This document shows positions 1 through 6,775 of a stretch of 6,775 nucleotides of DNA, piece after piece. The translations under genes were made by a program, and so were the position numbers. A model generated the notes under the pieces. It saw only the letters and a program-made list of their open reading frames with translations. It was not told the origin of the DNA and did no database searches. The stretch spans positions 1-6,775 of the forward strand of contig JAFSBP010000311.1 of the NCBI GenBank assembly GCA_017437205.1. The letters are read 5' to 3'. Numbering within the stretch: the first letter of the stretch is position 1; every line of letters starts with the position of its first letter. This DNA is from Lachnospiraceae bacterium. Its GTDB lineage: Bacteria; Bacillota; Clostridia; Lachnospirales; Lachnospiraceae.

Positions 1-462
1 CTAATTCAAATTGCATTTTAACATATCAAATAGTGTTTTTCTATCTTCCTCTGTTAAAACCACTGACTTTTTACACTTATAATGACACCCAAATTCCTCA
101 TCGACATAATGGTGACCATTAAGCGTCAATGCATATTGGAATCGTGGTCTGACATGAAGATGCAGATGTGGATTCGGTGCTTCATTTTTGTAAAAACTAT
201 TCATCAAGCAACTCCAATTACACAATTGTGCTCCCAACGATTCCTTATAAACATATTCGATCTTATCAATAATCTCTTTTAAGTCATTCCATTCAGATTC
301 GGATAATTCCGAAAGGCTTCCACAATGTCGGTTTAATATTACGATACATCTTCCAACATAGTCTTGTTCATCAGCCAAATAAACGGTCCAATACTGAGTT
401 TCATACAATAACCATTGCTGTTCCTTTTCCGATAAATTGCACCACTCACAGTTACTCCTCAC
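1..462 (-). CDS. HIT-family (histidine triad) nucleotide-binding protein, low-GC
   Basis: Probable small nucleotide hydrolase or transferase of the histidine triad superfamily, 153 aa from the GTG at 462; cytosolic, with no signal peptide or membrane segment. The triad HLHLHVR is seen at residues 99-105 (H99, H101, H103), followed by PR. C5 and C8 (CEWC), H46 (NRHCGSLSEL) and H99 fit the zinc site of HIT proteins with an N-terminal CxxC. In the family the middle histidine attacks the alpha-phosphate of a nucleotide; the substrate here (AMP-amidate, dinucleoside polyphosphate or other) cannot be told. The later EEFGCHY stretch resembles a bacterial subgroup with PEFGHHY there, as I recall it. 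The start is the GTG that overlaps the upstream stop as GTGA, with GGGAG 8 nt before it; an in-frame TTG at 480 would add six residues. Composition is odd: about 35% GC against 58% in the adjoining gene, and nine cysteines. Family call is firm, function open. Confidence 0.9.
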   Translation of the reverse strand: MRSNCEWCNLSEKEQQWLLYETQYWTVYLADEQDYVGRCIVILNRHCGSLSELSESEWNDLKEIIDKIEYVYKESLGAQLCNWSCLMNSFYKNEAPNPHLHLHVRPRFQYALTLNGHHYVDEEFGCHYKCKKSVVLTEEDRKTLFDMLKCNLN

Positions 463-1475
463 CTCACCATCTCCCGACAAATCTCACTCACCTTCGCCGC
501 ACCGCACATAGCCATCGCGTCCGCCAACTCCCCGGCCAGTTTGTCCACATAGCGCTTCACGCCCTCAGCGCCGCCTCCGTACACCGCCGTCACGAACGGT
601 CTGGCAATGATCACTCCGTCCGCGCCAAGGGCCAGCGCGCGGAAAACATCGGTTCCGGTACGTATTCCGCCGTCCACCAACACAGTCACTCCACTGCCTT
701 TCAACGCATCCACAATCTCCGGGAGCACTTCCGCCGTCGCCGGACAGCCGTCCAGCACACGGCCGCCGTGATTGGACACCACGATGCCGGCAGCACCGGC
801 CTCTTTTGCCTTCAATGCACCGGCTACGGTCATCACGCCTTTGATGATAAAGGGAACGCCGGCATCCGCGATAATCTCCCGCATTTCCTCCACGCTCTTT
901 CTTCCGGCGGGAGGATTGCAATTCTTTAAGAAGGGAAGGCCGGCGGCATCAATATCCATCGCCGTCGCAAATGCACCGGCTTCCTTCACCAGCCGCATCT
1001 TTTCCGCCACAACGGTTTTACCCCAGGGTTTTACGGTGGGCACGCCCAGGCCACCTGACGCTTTGACCGCCTTTGTAGCGGCTTCCATCACCACCGGATT
1101 GACCCCGTCACCGGTAAATGCCGCGATACCGCTGTCGGCACAGGCGCTCACTAAAATGTCATTGTAGCTCATGTCATCATGTTTATCGCCGTAGTGGGAA
1201 CTCACCGCGCCCACCGGACCGGCAAACACGGGAAGACGAAATGTCCGACCAAACAACTCTGCCGTCGTGTCAATAGGGCCATTCTCCCACATGGTATCCA
1301 TATTCAGGCGGATTTCCTGCCATTTGTCGTAATTGCGGATGGCGGTATCGCCCACTCCCTTTGCACCGGGACCTGGAATGCGATTCTTGCAGGCACGGCC
1401 GTTACACACCGGGCAAGCACTGCATTTTCCTTTCATGGAATTTCCTGCAATTGTTAACATATCTTCGTAGGTCAT
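459..1475 (-). CDS. FMN-dependent alpha-hydroxy-acid oxidase/dehydrogenase family protein
   Basis: Predicted flavoenzyme that oxidises an alpha-hydroxy acid to the 2-oxo acid (lactate/glycolate oxidase family, TIM barrel), 338 aa, soluble. Visible family marks are K212 in IIKGV, the catalytic-histidine motif SNHGGR at 234-239 (H236, R239), and the FMN-phosphate loop DGGIRTGTD at 268-276 followed by ALGADGVIIARP. It is somewhat shorter than the usual 350-380 aa. The N-terminus carries four cysteines in C-x2-C-x2-C-x4-C spacing (C18, C21, C24, C29), then PGPG; I recall this arrangement in clostridial homologues, where it may bind zinc or an iron-sulfur cluster, but that is inference. The ATG start has AAGGGAG 8 nt upstream, overlapping the addA stop; the intergenic gap is 13 nt. 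Annotation as lactate dehydrogenase would over-reach: substrate and electron acceptor are unknown. GC is 58% by hand count. Confidence 0.93.
   Translation of the reverse strand: MTYEDMLTIAGNSMKGKCSACPVCNGRACKNRIPGPGAKGVGDTAIRNYDKWQEIRLNMDTMWENGPIDTTAELFGRTFRLPVFAGPVGAVSSHYGDKHDDMSYNDILVSACADSGIAAFTGDGVNPVVMEAATKAVKASGGLGVPTVKPWGKTVVAEKMRLVKEAGAFATAMDIDAAGLPFLKNCNPPAGRKSVEEMREIIADAGVPFIIKGVMTVAGALKAKEAGAAGIVVSNHGGRVLDGCPATAEVLPEIVDALKGSGVTVLVDGGIRTGTDVFRALALGADGVIIARPFVTAVYGGGAEGVKRYVDKLAGELADAMAMCGAAKVSEICREMVR
471..475 (-). promoter_or_regulatory. Shine-Dalgarno for the HIT gene
   Basis: GGGAG lies 8 nt upstream of the GTG at 462, inside the last codons of the FMN enzyme gene. It favours the GTG over the in-frame TTG at 480, which has only a weaker AAGG about 10 nt upstream. 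With the 4-nt GTGA overlap, it implies translational coupling or re-initiation. Confidence 0.6.
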
Positions 1476-1483
1476 GATTTCGT

Positions 1484-1490
1484 CTCCCTT
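1484..1490 (-). promoter_or_regulatory. Shine-Dalgarno for the FMN enzyme gene
   Basis: AAGGGAG is spaced 8 nt from the ATG at 1475. Its first two bases are the last two of the addA stop codon TAA (1491-1489), so termination of AddA translation places ribosomes at the next start. This supports co-transcription with addAB. Confidence 0.75.
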
Positions 1491-4400
1491 ATATTACTTC
1501 AAAATCTCTCCCCAGCGCAAAGGAATATATCCTACACTCCTTCACGCGCTTTCCGGTACTCTGCGCGAGTGCTCTCCGGTAATACTCCAACTGTACTTTA
1601 TACCGCTCGATCAGCTTCTTTTCACCGCTCTCCCGATCCACCCTGTCAGATTTGTAGTCCACGATCACCAGACCGTCCTCCTCCTCAAACCAACAGTCGA
1701 TCATACCTTGGATGAGGATCAATTCATCCCCATGATAATCGCCGCCGATCTCATCGGCAGGCACACCCATCACAAAGCGGCTCTCTCTGAACAGTTTGCC
1801 TCTCTTTGCGGCCGCTGTCATCCGTTTTGCCAGAGGAGTCCCTAAAAAGCGGCTGATGGGCGTCAGAGACACTCTGCTCAGATCATCCTCGTCGATGATT
1901 CCGTTCCAACACATATCCTTGATCTGCTCATCCACCGAGATTGCGGAATCTGCCCGGGTAAAATCCAACCGTTCCAATATCCGGTGGAGGAAGGTTCCCC
2001 TTGCGGCTCCGCGTAGGCGATCCTTCGTTTCGCGAGTCGAATTTTTCTCCCACACAGAATCCTCGGCCACTTTCGTCACACTGCTTCGGCTCTTTCCCGA
2101 ATCCGGCTCAGAAGCTCCCCCGATCACGTATATCTCCGCTCCGTCTGCGCGCTCCGGTTCCAGCCGATAGAGATAGTCCGCCTCGCCGTCATCCCGGCCC
2201 ATTGCCTTTAACTCCGACACCGACAGCTTCACATGCATGTCTGTCTGTGCCAGATAGGGATAAGCATACTCCATGCGGCGGATCAACTCCTCCCGCACTT
2301 TCGGCGAGTAAACCGCCTCTGCATCCCACTGCTCAAACCGTTCCCGCTGATTTTTCATTCCAATCTGCGCATGGATCTCCGTCATCAGAAGACGGTTGAG
2401 ACTGATGGTATTGATCTTCCAAAGTTCCTGCGGTCTGGTAAGTCCCATCATCACCCAGTCAAGGAAGCTGCCTGCTGAGGATATCCAGAGATAAGGCAAC
2501 GCCTTCGGTTCCTCCTCTGCCACCGCCGCAAACTTCTCCCACCGCCCGGCGGGATTCTTATCACATGCGGTCAGGATCAGCTTTTCCTTCGCTCTCGTGA
2601 GGGCAACATACAGAACACGCAGCTCCTCGCCCATGCTGTCGAGGCGCATTTTCCGCGCAAACACCTTCTGCTTCAGCGTCTTAGTCCGCACCCTCGTGTC
2701 CAAGTCGATGCAGTCCGCCGTAATTCCCAGGTCGGGATGCAAGAGCACTCTCGCGTTACTGTCCTGGTGATTGAACGGCTTTGCCAGCCCCGACACAAAC
2801 ACGATGGGAAACTCCAAACCTTTGCTTCGGTGAATACTCATGATGCGCACTGCGTTCGCAGCTTCGCCTCCGGCCGCCTCCCCGAAATCCACCTCATATT
2901 TCTGTAAATGTTCAATATATCGAATAAAGTTAAACAGTCCCGAATAACTGGTCTTTGCGTAGTCTGCCGCCTTTTTCGCCAGCTGCTCCAGATTTCCACG
3001 GCGCACCTTGCCGCCCGGCATGGCTGCCGCAATGTTGTCAAAGCCGGTCTCTGTCAATATCTTCTGCAATAGTTCCCGCACCGAAACATGTACGGAAAGG
3101 AAACGATAGCGTTCCAGCTCCCTCTCCAAACGATTCAGTTTTTCTTTCAGCGCCTCATTCTCGCCGTTTTCCAAATAATATCGGTAAGCCCGATGAAATT
3201 TCGGCTGCTCATTAAGCTCCGGCACCGCCTGATACTGTGCCATGATCAGCGCCATCTCCTCCGATGTCACCGACACCAGTGGCGAATGAAGTACCGCCGC
3301 AAGCGGAATATCCTGAAGAGGATTGTCTATCAGGCTCAGATAATTGAGGAGCAGCTTGACCTCCGGCGCATCAAAATAGCCAGACTGAAGGTCGGCCACC
3401 GCCGGGATTCCGTTGTCATTTAACACACGCACAAAAGTATCCGACCAGCCGGACATGGTGCGAAGCAAAATCACCACATCGCCGCAGGTTGCCCGACGAA
3501 GCACACCCTTATCGGAAATCATCATTCCGCTCTCCGGGTGAGTCAGCTCACGAATCCGCTCCGCCACAGCCCTTGCTTCCAGTTCTCTCGACTGAACGAT
3601 CGCCAATTCCTCCGGCACATCGTCGGAGATTTCCTCGCCGCTGTCCACCAACAACAGTTCTCCCCGCCGGTCTTCCTCCACCTCCGGATAGCTTGCCCCG
3701 GGGTGAAGGGCCGCCGCCTCATCATAGGCGATCTGCCCAAGGGCAGGTGTCATGAGCTGTTCAAACAACAGATTGATCTGCGAAAGCACCTCACTTCTGC
3801 TTCGGAAGTTACGGCTTAATATCACTTTCTGGCTGATACTCTCCTCGTCAGTGTAAGTATTATATTTTTCCACAAACAGTTCCGGTCTTGCCAGGCGGAA
3901 GCGGTAAATACTCTGCTTCACGTCGCCGACCATAAACCGATTATTATCTCTCGACACGCTACTGAGCAGCAGTTCCTGCACGCGGTTGCTGTCCTGATAC
4001 TCGTCGATCATCACTTCCTCAAACCGTGCAGTCAGAGCGAGCGCAGCGTCGGTGGGTGTCTCGTCCTCGTTCACCAGAATGGACAGGGCATAGTGCTCAA
4101 CGTCCGCGAAATCCACCACATTTTTCTCCCGCTTAGCCGCTGAAAATCTCCGGTCAAACTCATCGCTCAAACTGAGCAATGCATCCAGTGCCAAACGGTT
4201 GCGGGACAATTTTTTTTCCAGAGATGCCTCATCGTCGGATAACACCAGCTCACGAAGGCTCGTAAGCTGCTTTTTTAAGCGGTCTCTCAATGCCGAAAGA
4301 TATTCCTTTCGCATGGGATCCCCGGCAAACTTCCGATTGACGGGCTTTCTCACAAAATTCAAGACTTCAAATGCACGTTTTAGCTCCGCAAATGTATCTG

Positions 4401-5187
4401 CTTCGCAAATCTTTGACACGCCGAGCATATCCGAGGAGAACATTGGCGCATAAAAGGCCAGCTCACTGTCCACTTCCGCCTCCTCAAATGCCGACCGATA
4501 CAGACTCATCGCCTCACCTGCCAGACGGTGAACGTCCTCTATAAGATCTTTCACCCAAAGCTGCCCGTCCAGATTTTCGCCGTCCGCCAAAAGCTCGCTT
4601 CGCCAAATCTCCCGCTGTTTCTCCGGAAACGGATAGGACATCGAAAAATCGTAGAGCCGCTCAATCAGTTCGCGTATTCCGCCGTCCGCCTTCCCCGAAG
4701 CATACCCTTCTACCAGCTGAAGAAATGCCGCGTCACCGGAGGCATATTTATCCTCCATCAGCCGATCCATCACATCTGCTCTGAGCAATTTCAATTCTCC
4801 GGGATCAGCCACCTTAAAGTCGGGGCTTATATCCAGTCGGTTAAAATAATCCCTAACAACCGACAGACAGAAGCTGTCAATGGTCGTAATTTTTGCATGG
4901 TGAATCAACGTGCTCTGCCTGCGAAGGTGCATGTTATCCGGGTCTGTCTCCAATTTCTTTTCAATCGCCTCTGCGATGCGCTCCCGCATCTGTGCCGCCG
5001 CCGCGTTGGTAAATGTCACCACCAGCATGCGGTCAATATCCAGCGGTGCCTCTCCCTCGGTGATCTTGCGGATAATGCGCTCAACCAACACCGCAGTCTT
5101 TCCGCTGCCGGCCGCAGCCGAGACCAGAAGATTTCGCCCGGACAGGCTGATCGCCTGCATCTGTTCATCTGTCCACTTGGTCGCCAT
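1489..5187 (-). CDS. addA: AddA, helicase-nuclease subunit of the AddAB double-strand break resection enzyme
   Basis: ATP-dependent 3'-5' DNA helicase and nuclease subunit; with AddB it unwinds and trims double-strand ends until a Chi site is met, leaving a 3' tail for RecA. Length is 1232 aa from the chosen ATG, normal for the family. UvrD-like motifs in order: TDEQMQAI near residue 6, Walker A AAAGSGKT 24-31, Ia VVTFTNAAA about 56-64, TTIDSFC 101-107, Walker B IDEYQD 394-399, motif III GDVKQSIYRFR 421-431, NFRSR 460-464, motif V SIHRSKGLEFP from 784, and motif VI LYVALTRAK 859-867. The C-terminal RecB-type nuclease has H1068 (GTFLHRILE), D1164 (GMID), D1177 and K1179 (DYKSD) and QLEYY from Q1199, so it looks catalytically intact. 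A GTG at 5196 is in frame but directly abuts the AAGGAGG, so the ATG at 5187, 9 nt from it, is preferred. The 5' end overlaps addB by 23 nt. Confidence 0.98.
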   Translation of the reverse strand: MATKWTDEQMQAISLSGRNLLVSAAAGSGKTAVLVERIIRKITEGEAPLDIDRMLVVTFTNAAAAQMRERIAEAIEKKLETDPDNMHLRRQSTLIHHAKITTIDSFCLSVVRDYFNRLDISPDFKVADPGELKLLRADVMDRLMEDKYASGDAAFLQLVEGYASGKADGGIRELIERLYDFSMSYPFPEKQREIWRSELLADGENLDGQLWVKDLIEDVHRLAGEAMSLYRSAFEEAEVDSELAFYAPMFSSDMLGVSKICEADTFAELKRAFEVLNFVRKPVNRKFAGDPMRKEYLSALRDRLKKQLTSLRELVLSDDEASLEKKLSRNRLALDALLSLSDEFDRRFSAAKREKNVVDFADVEHYALSILVNEDETPTDAALALTARFEEVMIDEYQDSNRVQELLLSSVSRDNNRFMVGDVKQSIYRFRLARPELFVEKYNTYTDEESISQKVILSRNFRSRSEVLSQINLLFEQLMTPALGQIAYDEAAALHPGASYPEVEEDRRGELLLVDSGEEISDDVPEELAIVQSRELEARAVAERIRELTHPESGMMISDKGVLRRATCGDVVILLRTMSGWSDTFVRVLNDNGIPAVADLQSGYFDAPEVKLLLNYLSLIDNPLQDIPLAAVLHSPLVSVTSEEMALIMAQYQAVPELNEQPKFHRAYRYYLENGENEALKEKLNRLERELERYRFLSVHVSVRELLQKILTETGFDNIAAAMPGGKVRRGNLEQLAKKAADYAKTSYSGLFNFIRYIEHLQKYEVDFGEAAGGEAANAVRIMSIHRSKGLEFPIVFVSGLAKPFNHQDSNARVLLHPDLGITADCIDLDTRVRTKTLKQKVFARKMRLDSMGEELRVLYVALTRAKEKLILTACDKNPAGRWEKFAAVAEEEPKALPYLWISSAGSFLDWVMMGLTRPQELWKINTISLNRLLMTEIHAQIGMKNQRERFEQWDAEAVYSPKVREELIRRMEYAYPYLAQTDMHVKLSVSELKAMGRDDGEADYLYRLEPERADGAEIYVIGGASEPDSGKSRSSVTKVAEDSVWEKNSTRETKDRLRGAARGTFLHRILERLDFTRADSAISVDEQIKDMCWNGIIDEDDLSRVSLTPISRFLGTPLAKRMTAAAKRGKLFRESRFVMGVPADEIGGDYHGDELILIQGMIDCWFEEEDGLVIVDYKSDRVDRESGEKKLIERYKVQLEYYRRALAQSTGKRVKECRIYSFALGRDFEVI
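4246..4276 (-). other. A AAA AAG heptamer followed by a 10-bp stem-loop inside addA
   Basis: On the coding strand the heptamer A AAA AAG (4276-4270), in the reading phase of a -1 slippery site, runs directly into CAGCTTACGA-GCCT-TCGTGAGCTG (4269-4246), a 10-bp stem with one G-U wobble and a 4-nt loop. A -1 shift would add A-A-Y-E-P-S and stop at TGA 4252-4250, giving a roughly 312-residue protein lacking everything from Walker B on. On the plus strand the same bases read as a hairpin with one C-A mismatch followed by C and six T, like an antisense intrinsic terminator. The spacer between heptamer and stem is 0 nt, shorter than usual for frameshift stimulators. The structure is seen; any function is conjecture, and chance is possible in about 3.7 kb of coding DNA. 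Confidence 0.3.
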
Positions 5188-6775
5188 CCGCTTCACCCTC
5201 CTTATTCATCTTCTCCCAAACAGTCTTATCGTCCATTACCTTTAACTGACGATAACGACAGCCGGGAAGTCTGGTATCAAATCCGCACACCGCGGAAAAA
5301 TCACAGTAATCACAGGCACTGCGTCCTTTCAACCGGTAAGGGTTTACCGGGATGTTTCCATCCACAATGCCCTTTCCGAACTCAGTCATTTTTTCTTTTA
5401 CATGCTCTGTCAGCCGTGCAAACTGCTGCCGCCCTGCCGCCTTGGACTTCTCCATCTGGATCACGCCGTCCTTTTCTGTCACAGGAATCACCGCCGATTT
5501 CCCGGTAAACTCCCGGTCCTGCAGACGGATTGCCTTCTCATCGGCCAGCACCATGCCGTCCAGCTTCAGTTTTTCCAATATCTGCCGATCTGCCATGTCG
5601 CGATCAAGCATCCGGTCACTGTCAATCACCGGATCATTGATATGGAAATAAAATACCCCCGCAGGTTCAACAGCCTTGTCCGGGTGAAGCTTTCTCTCCC
5701 GCTCCAACACCGCACCCAAATAGACCACCAGCTGCAGCTGCAGCCCGTGATAGATGCGATTTAAGTCGAAACTTTCCATTCCGGACTTATAATCCAGTAT
5801 CCGCACATATACCGATGCATCATCCTCGTAAACGTCCACGCGGTCAATCCGTCCGCGCAGATTCATTGTCACCTCATCATCCAGTTTAAGCCGAAGCACC
5901 TCGTCCTCGCGTCCGGAAAAGCTCATCTCAAACTCTGTGGGCACCATCTCACCACGGCGTGTCTGCTCACCAACCGCCCACAGAGTACGATCGGTGATGC
6001 GCTCAATTCGTGAGGTCAGATATTGATTGCGGGCTGAACTTCCCAAAATCGTGTTTCCGTAGGACGCCGCCACCTCGCTTACACTCTCGGACACCAGTTT
6101 CTTTCTGTATTCTTCCGAAATCTCACCCACGTTCAACCCTTCGTCCTTCAACCTCGCAAAACAGATCTCCAGCGATTGGTGGAAGAGGTTTCCCATGTCG
6201 ACAGCCGCAAATTCATACTCCTGACGCTTAGAGAGACGCAGACCATAGGTGAGGAACTGCCGGTATGCGCACGCCGCCTGAGCCTCCAACCGGGACACGC
6301 TTCCGTAGATCTGTTGCCCGTAAAGCTGACGGCTCACCGCTTTTCTTATCTGCTCCTGCTTAAATCCACCAAAGGTCGCATCGAGAAGGCGGTCAATCTC
6401 TCTCTGGTTCTTCTCCTCGGTCCGAAAATACCCGTAAACTTCCTTCCACTCATCGGAAAGCTCCTGCTCACGGCTTAAGGCAAGGCCGGAGGCAATCAGT
6501 TTCATTCCACTCTCCCGGTTAACCACGCTCTCCCAACACCTAGCACTGTCCGCTTCAAGCTCTGTCTCTTCCCGGCTGACAGTCTGATCCGGAAAAAGGC
6601 GCATCAGTGTCCCAAGATATGCGGAAGGCCTCAGCGCCTTGCCGTCATCTCCGGACTCCGACCAACATAAATACAACCGCTCTGACGCCTTTGTGAGGGC
6701 TAGATACAGATAAAATTTCTCAATAAAACCCTGCTCCTTCGCTGTGGGCGCCAGATCCGCCCCCAGTTCCTTCAG
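5165..6775 (-). CDS. addB: AddB, nuclease/iron-sulfur subunit of AddAB (C-terminal 536 residues; 5' end outside the window)
   Basis: Partner of AddA in the resection enzyme. The frame is open from the right edge, reading through an ALTKASERLYLCW stretch (residues 26-38 of the visible part), typical of AddB before its C-terminal half, so the gene does not start inside the window. The RecB-type nuclease shows H199 (GNLFHQSLE), D311 (GRIDRV), D329 and K331 (LDYKSG) and QLVVY from Q348. The four iron-sulfur cysteines are present: C169 (ACAYRQFLTYGL) and C488, C491, C497 (CDYCDFSAVC). Their spacing (319, 3, 6) closely matches Bacillus subtilis AddB as I recall it (C801, C1121, C1124, C1130), and D329 falls where its nuclease D961 would. 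By that comparison about 630 N-terminal residues, including the Walker A and Chi-recognition parts, are off-window. In the family the cluster holds the nuclease domain together for binding DNA ends, and AddB cuts the 5'-ended strand. Confidence 0.97.
   Translation of the reverse strand: MKELGADLAPTAKEQGFIEKFYLYLALTKASERLYLCWSESGDDGKALRPSAYLGTLMRLFPDQTVSREETELEADSARCWESVVNRESGMKLIASGLALSREQELSDEWKEVYGYFRTEEKNQREIDRLLDATFGGFKQEQIRKAVSRQLYGQQIYGSVSRLEAQAACAYRQFLTYGLRLSKRQEYEFAAVDMGNLFHQSLEICFARLKDEGLNVGEISEEYRKKLVSESVSEVAASYGNTILGSSARNQYLTSRIERITDRTLWAVGEQTRRGEMVPTEFEMSFSGREDEVLRLKLDDEVTMNLRGRIDRVDVYEDDASVYVRILDYKSGMESFDLNRIYHGLQLQLVVYLGAVLERERKLHPDKAVEPAGVFYFHINDPVIDSDRMLDRDMADRQILEKLKLDGMVLADEKAIRLQDREFTGKSAVIPVTEKDGVIQMEKSKAAGRQQFARLTEHVKEKMTEFGKGIVDGNIPVNPYRLKGRSACDYCDFSAVCGFDTRLPGCRYRQLKVMDDKTVWEKMNKEGEADGDQVDR
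5197..5203 (-). promoter_or_regulatory. Shine-Dalgarno for addA, inside addB
   Basis: A full AAGGAGG sits 9 nt upstream of the ATG at 5187 and 0 nt from the in-frame GTG at 5196, which decides the addA start. It lies within the lysine-glutamate-glycine codons near the addB 3' end, so addA translation is probably coupled to addB, as suits two subunits needed in equal amounts. Confidence 0.85.

Noticed and set aside
478..480. TTG at 480 as the HIT gene start
   Set aside because: Possible, but the GTG at 462 has a better-placed GGGAG, forms a GTGA overlap, and puts the CEWC motif at residues 5-8, as is usual in such HIT proteins.
772..1167. Plus-strand reading frame of 131 codons opposite the FMN enzyme
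   Set aside because: It mirrors the conserved barrel codons; the low-complexity Ala/Pro/Ser composition is typical of an antisense shadow. Other short plus-strand frames in the window were dropped for the same reason.
1500..1560. TATATT and TAATAT hexamers on the minus strand just before the FMN enzyme gene, as a possible internal promoter
   Set aside because: No matching TTGACA-like element at a 16-18 nt spacing was seen, and the region is the conserved AddA C-terminus.
4528..5508. Long plus-strand reading frame of 326 codons antisense to addA and addB
   Set aside because: It lies wholly opposite two strongly recognised genes, crosses their junction, has no recognisable domain, and is rich in Arg, Pro, His and Ser as expected from the complement of a GC-rich coding strand.
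5729..5743. CAGCTG-type short tandem repeat in addB
   Set aside because: It is explained by codons for the conserved QLQL stretch of the nuclease motif; just over two units is not a repeat array.
6674..6676. TTG at 6676 as an addB start
   Set aside because: The frame stays open to the window edge and encodes conserved AddB sequence (ALTKASERLYL) upstream of it, so this is an internal leucine codon.
1489..6775. Chi sites for this AddAB
   Set aside because: The recognition sequence of this organism is unknown, and short candidates such as the Bacillus AGCGG occur too often by chance to mean anything in one window.

Overview
The window holds four genes, all on the minus strand and read right to left, with almost no non-coding DNA. 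In transcription order they are the 3' part of addB (open at the right edge), complete addA, an FMN-dependent alpha-hydroxy-acid oxidase/dehydrogenase homologue, and a small HIT-family protein whose stop codon is the first three bases of the window. Junctions are operon-like: addB and addA overlap by 23 nt, addA and the FMN enzyme are 13 nt apart, and the FMN enzyme and HIT gene overlap by 4 nt (GTGA). Each start has a purine-rich Shine-Dalgarno sequence inside, or touching, the previous gene. No intergenic stretch approaches 300 bases. I found no tRNA, rRNA, CRISPR array, insertion sequence, convincing promoter or riboswitch.

The organism is most likely a low-to-mid GC Firmicute of class Clostridia, perhaps Lachnospiraceae-like. 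The reasons are the two-subunit AddAB (rather than RecBCD), an AddB with the four-cysteine iron-sulfur pattern, strong AAGGAGG-type ribosome binding sites, and an FMN enzyme with a cysteine-rich N-terminus that I recall from anaerobic clostridia. This assignment is inference.

Right part (5165-6775): the AddB C-terminal region, with the RecB-type nuclease and all four iron-sulfur cysteines. Centre (1489-5187): AddA, a superfamily 1A helicase with a second RecB-type nuclease. The two subunits form the helicase-nuclease that resects double-strand breaks for RecA-dependent recombination. Both nuclease sites look intact. Left part (459-1475): the FMN enzyme, 58% GC by hand count. Far left (1-462): the HIT protein, only about 35% GC, so compositionally foreign to its neighbours although translationally coupled to the gene before it. 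The last two genes have no obvious mechanistic link to recombination and may simply share the transcript.

The main points for a second look are the low-GC HIT gene joined by a GTGA overlap, the cysteine cluster at the front of the FMN enzyme, and an A AAA AAG heptamer followed directly by a 10-bp stem-loop inside addA. I did not find a clearly new system here; most of the window is conserved DNA-repair machinery.
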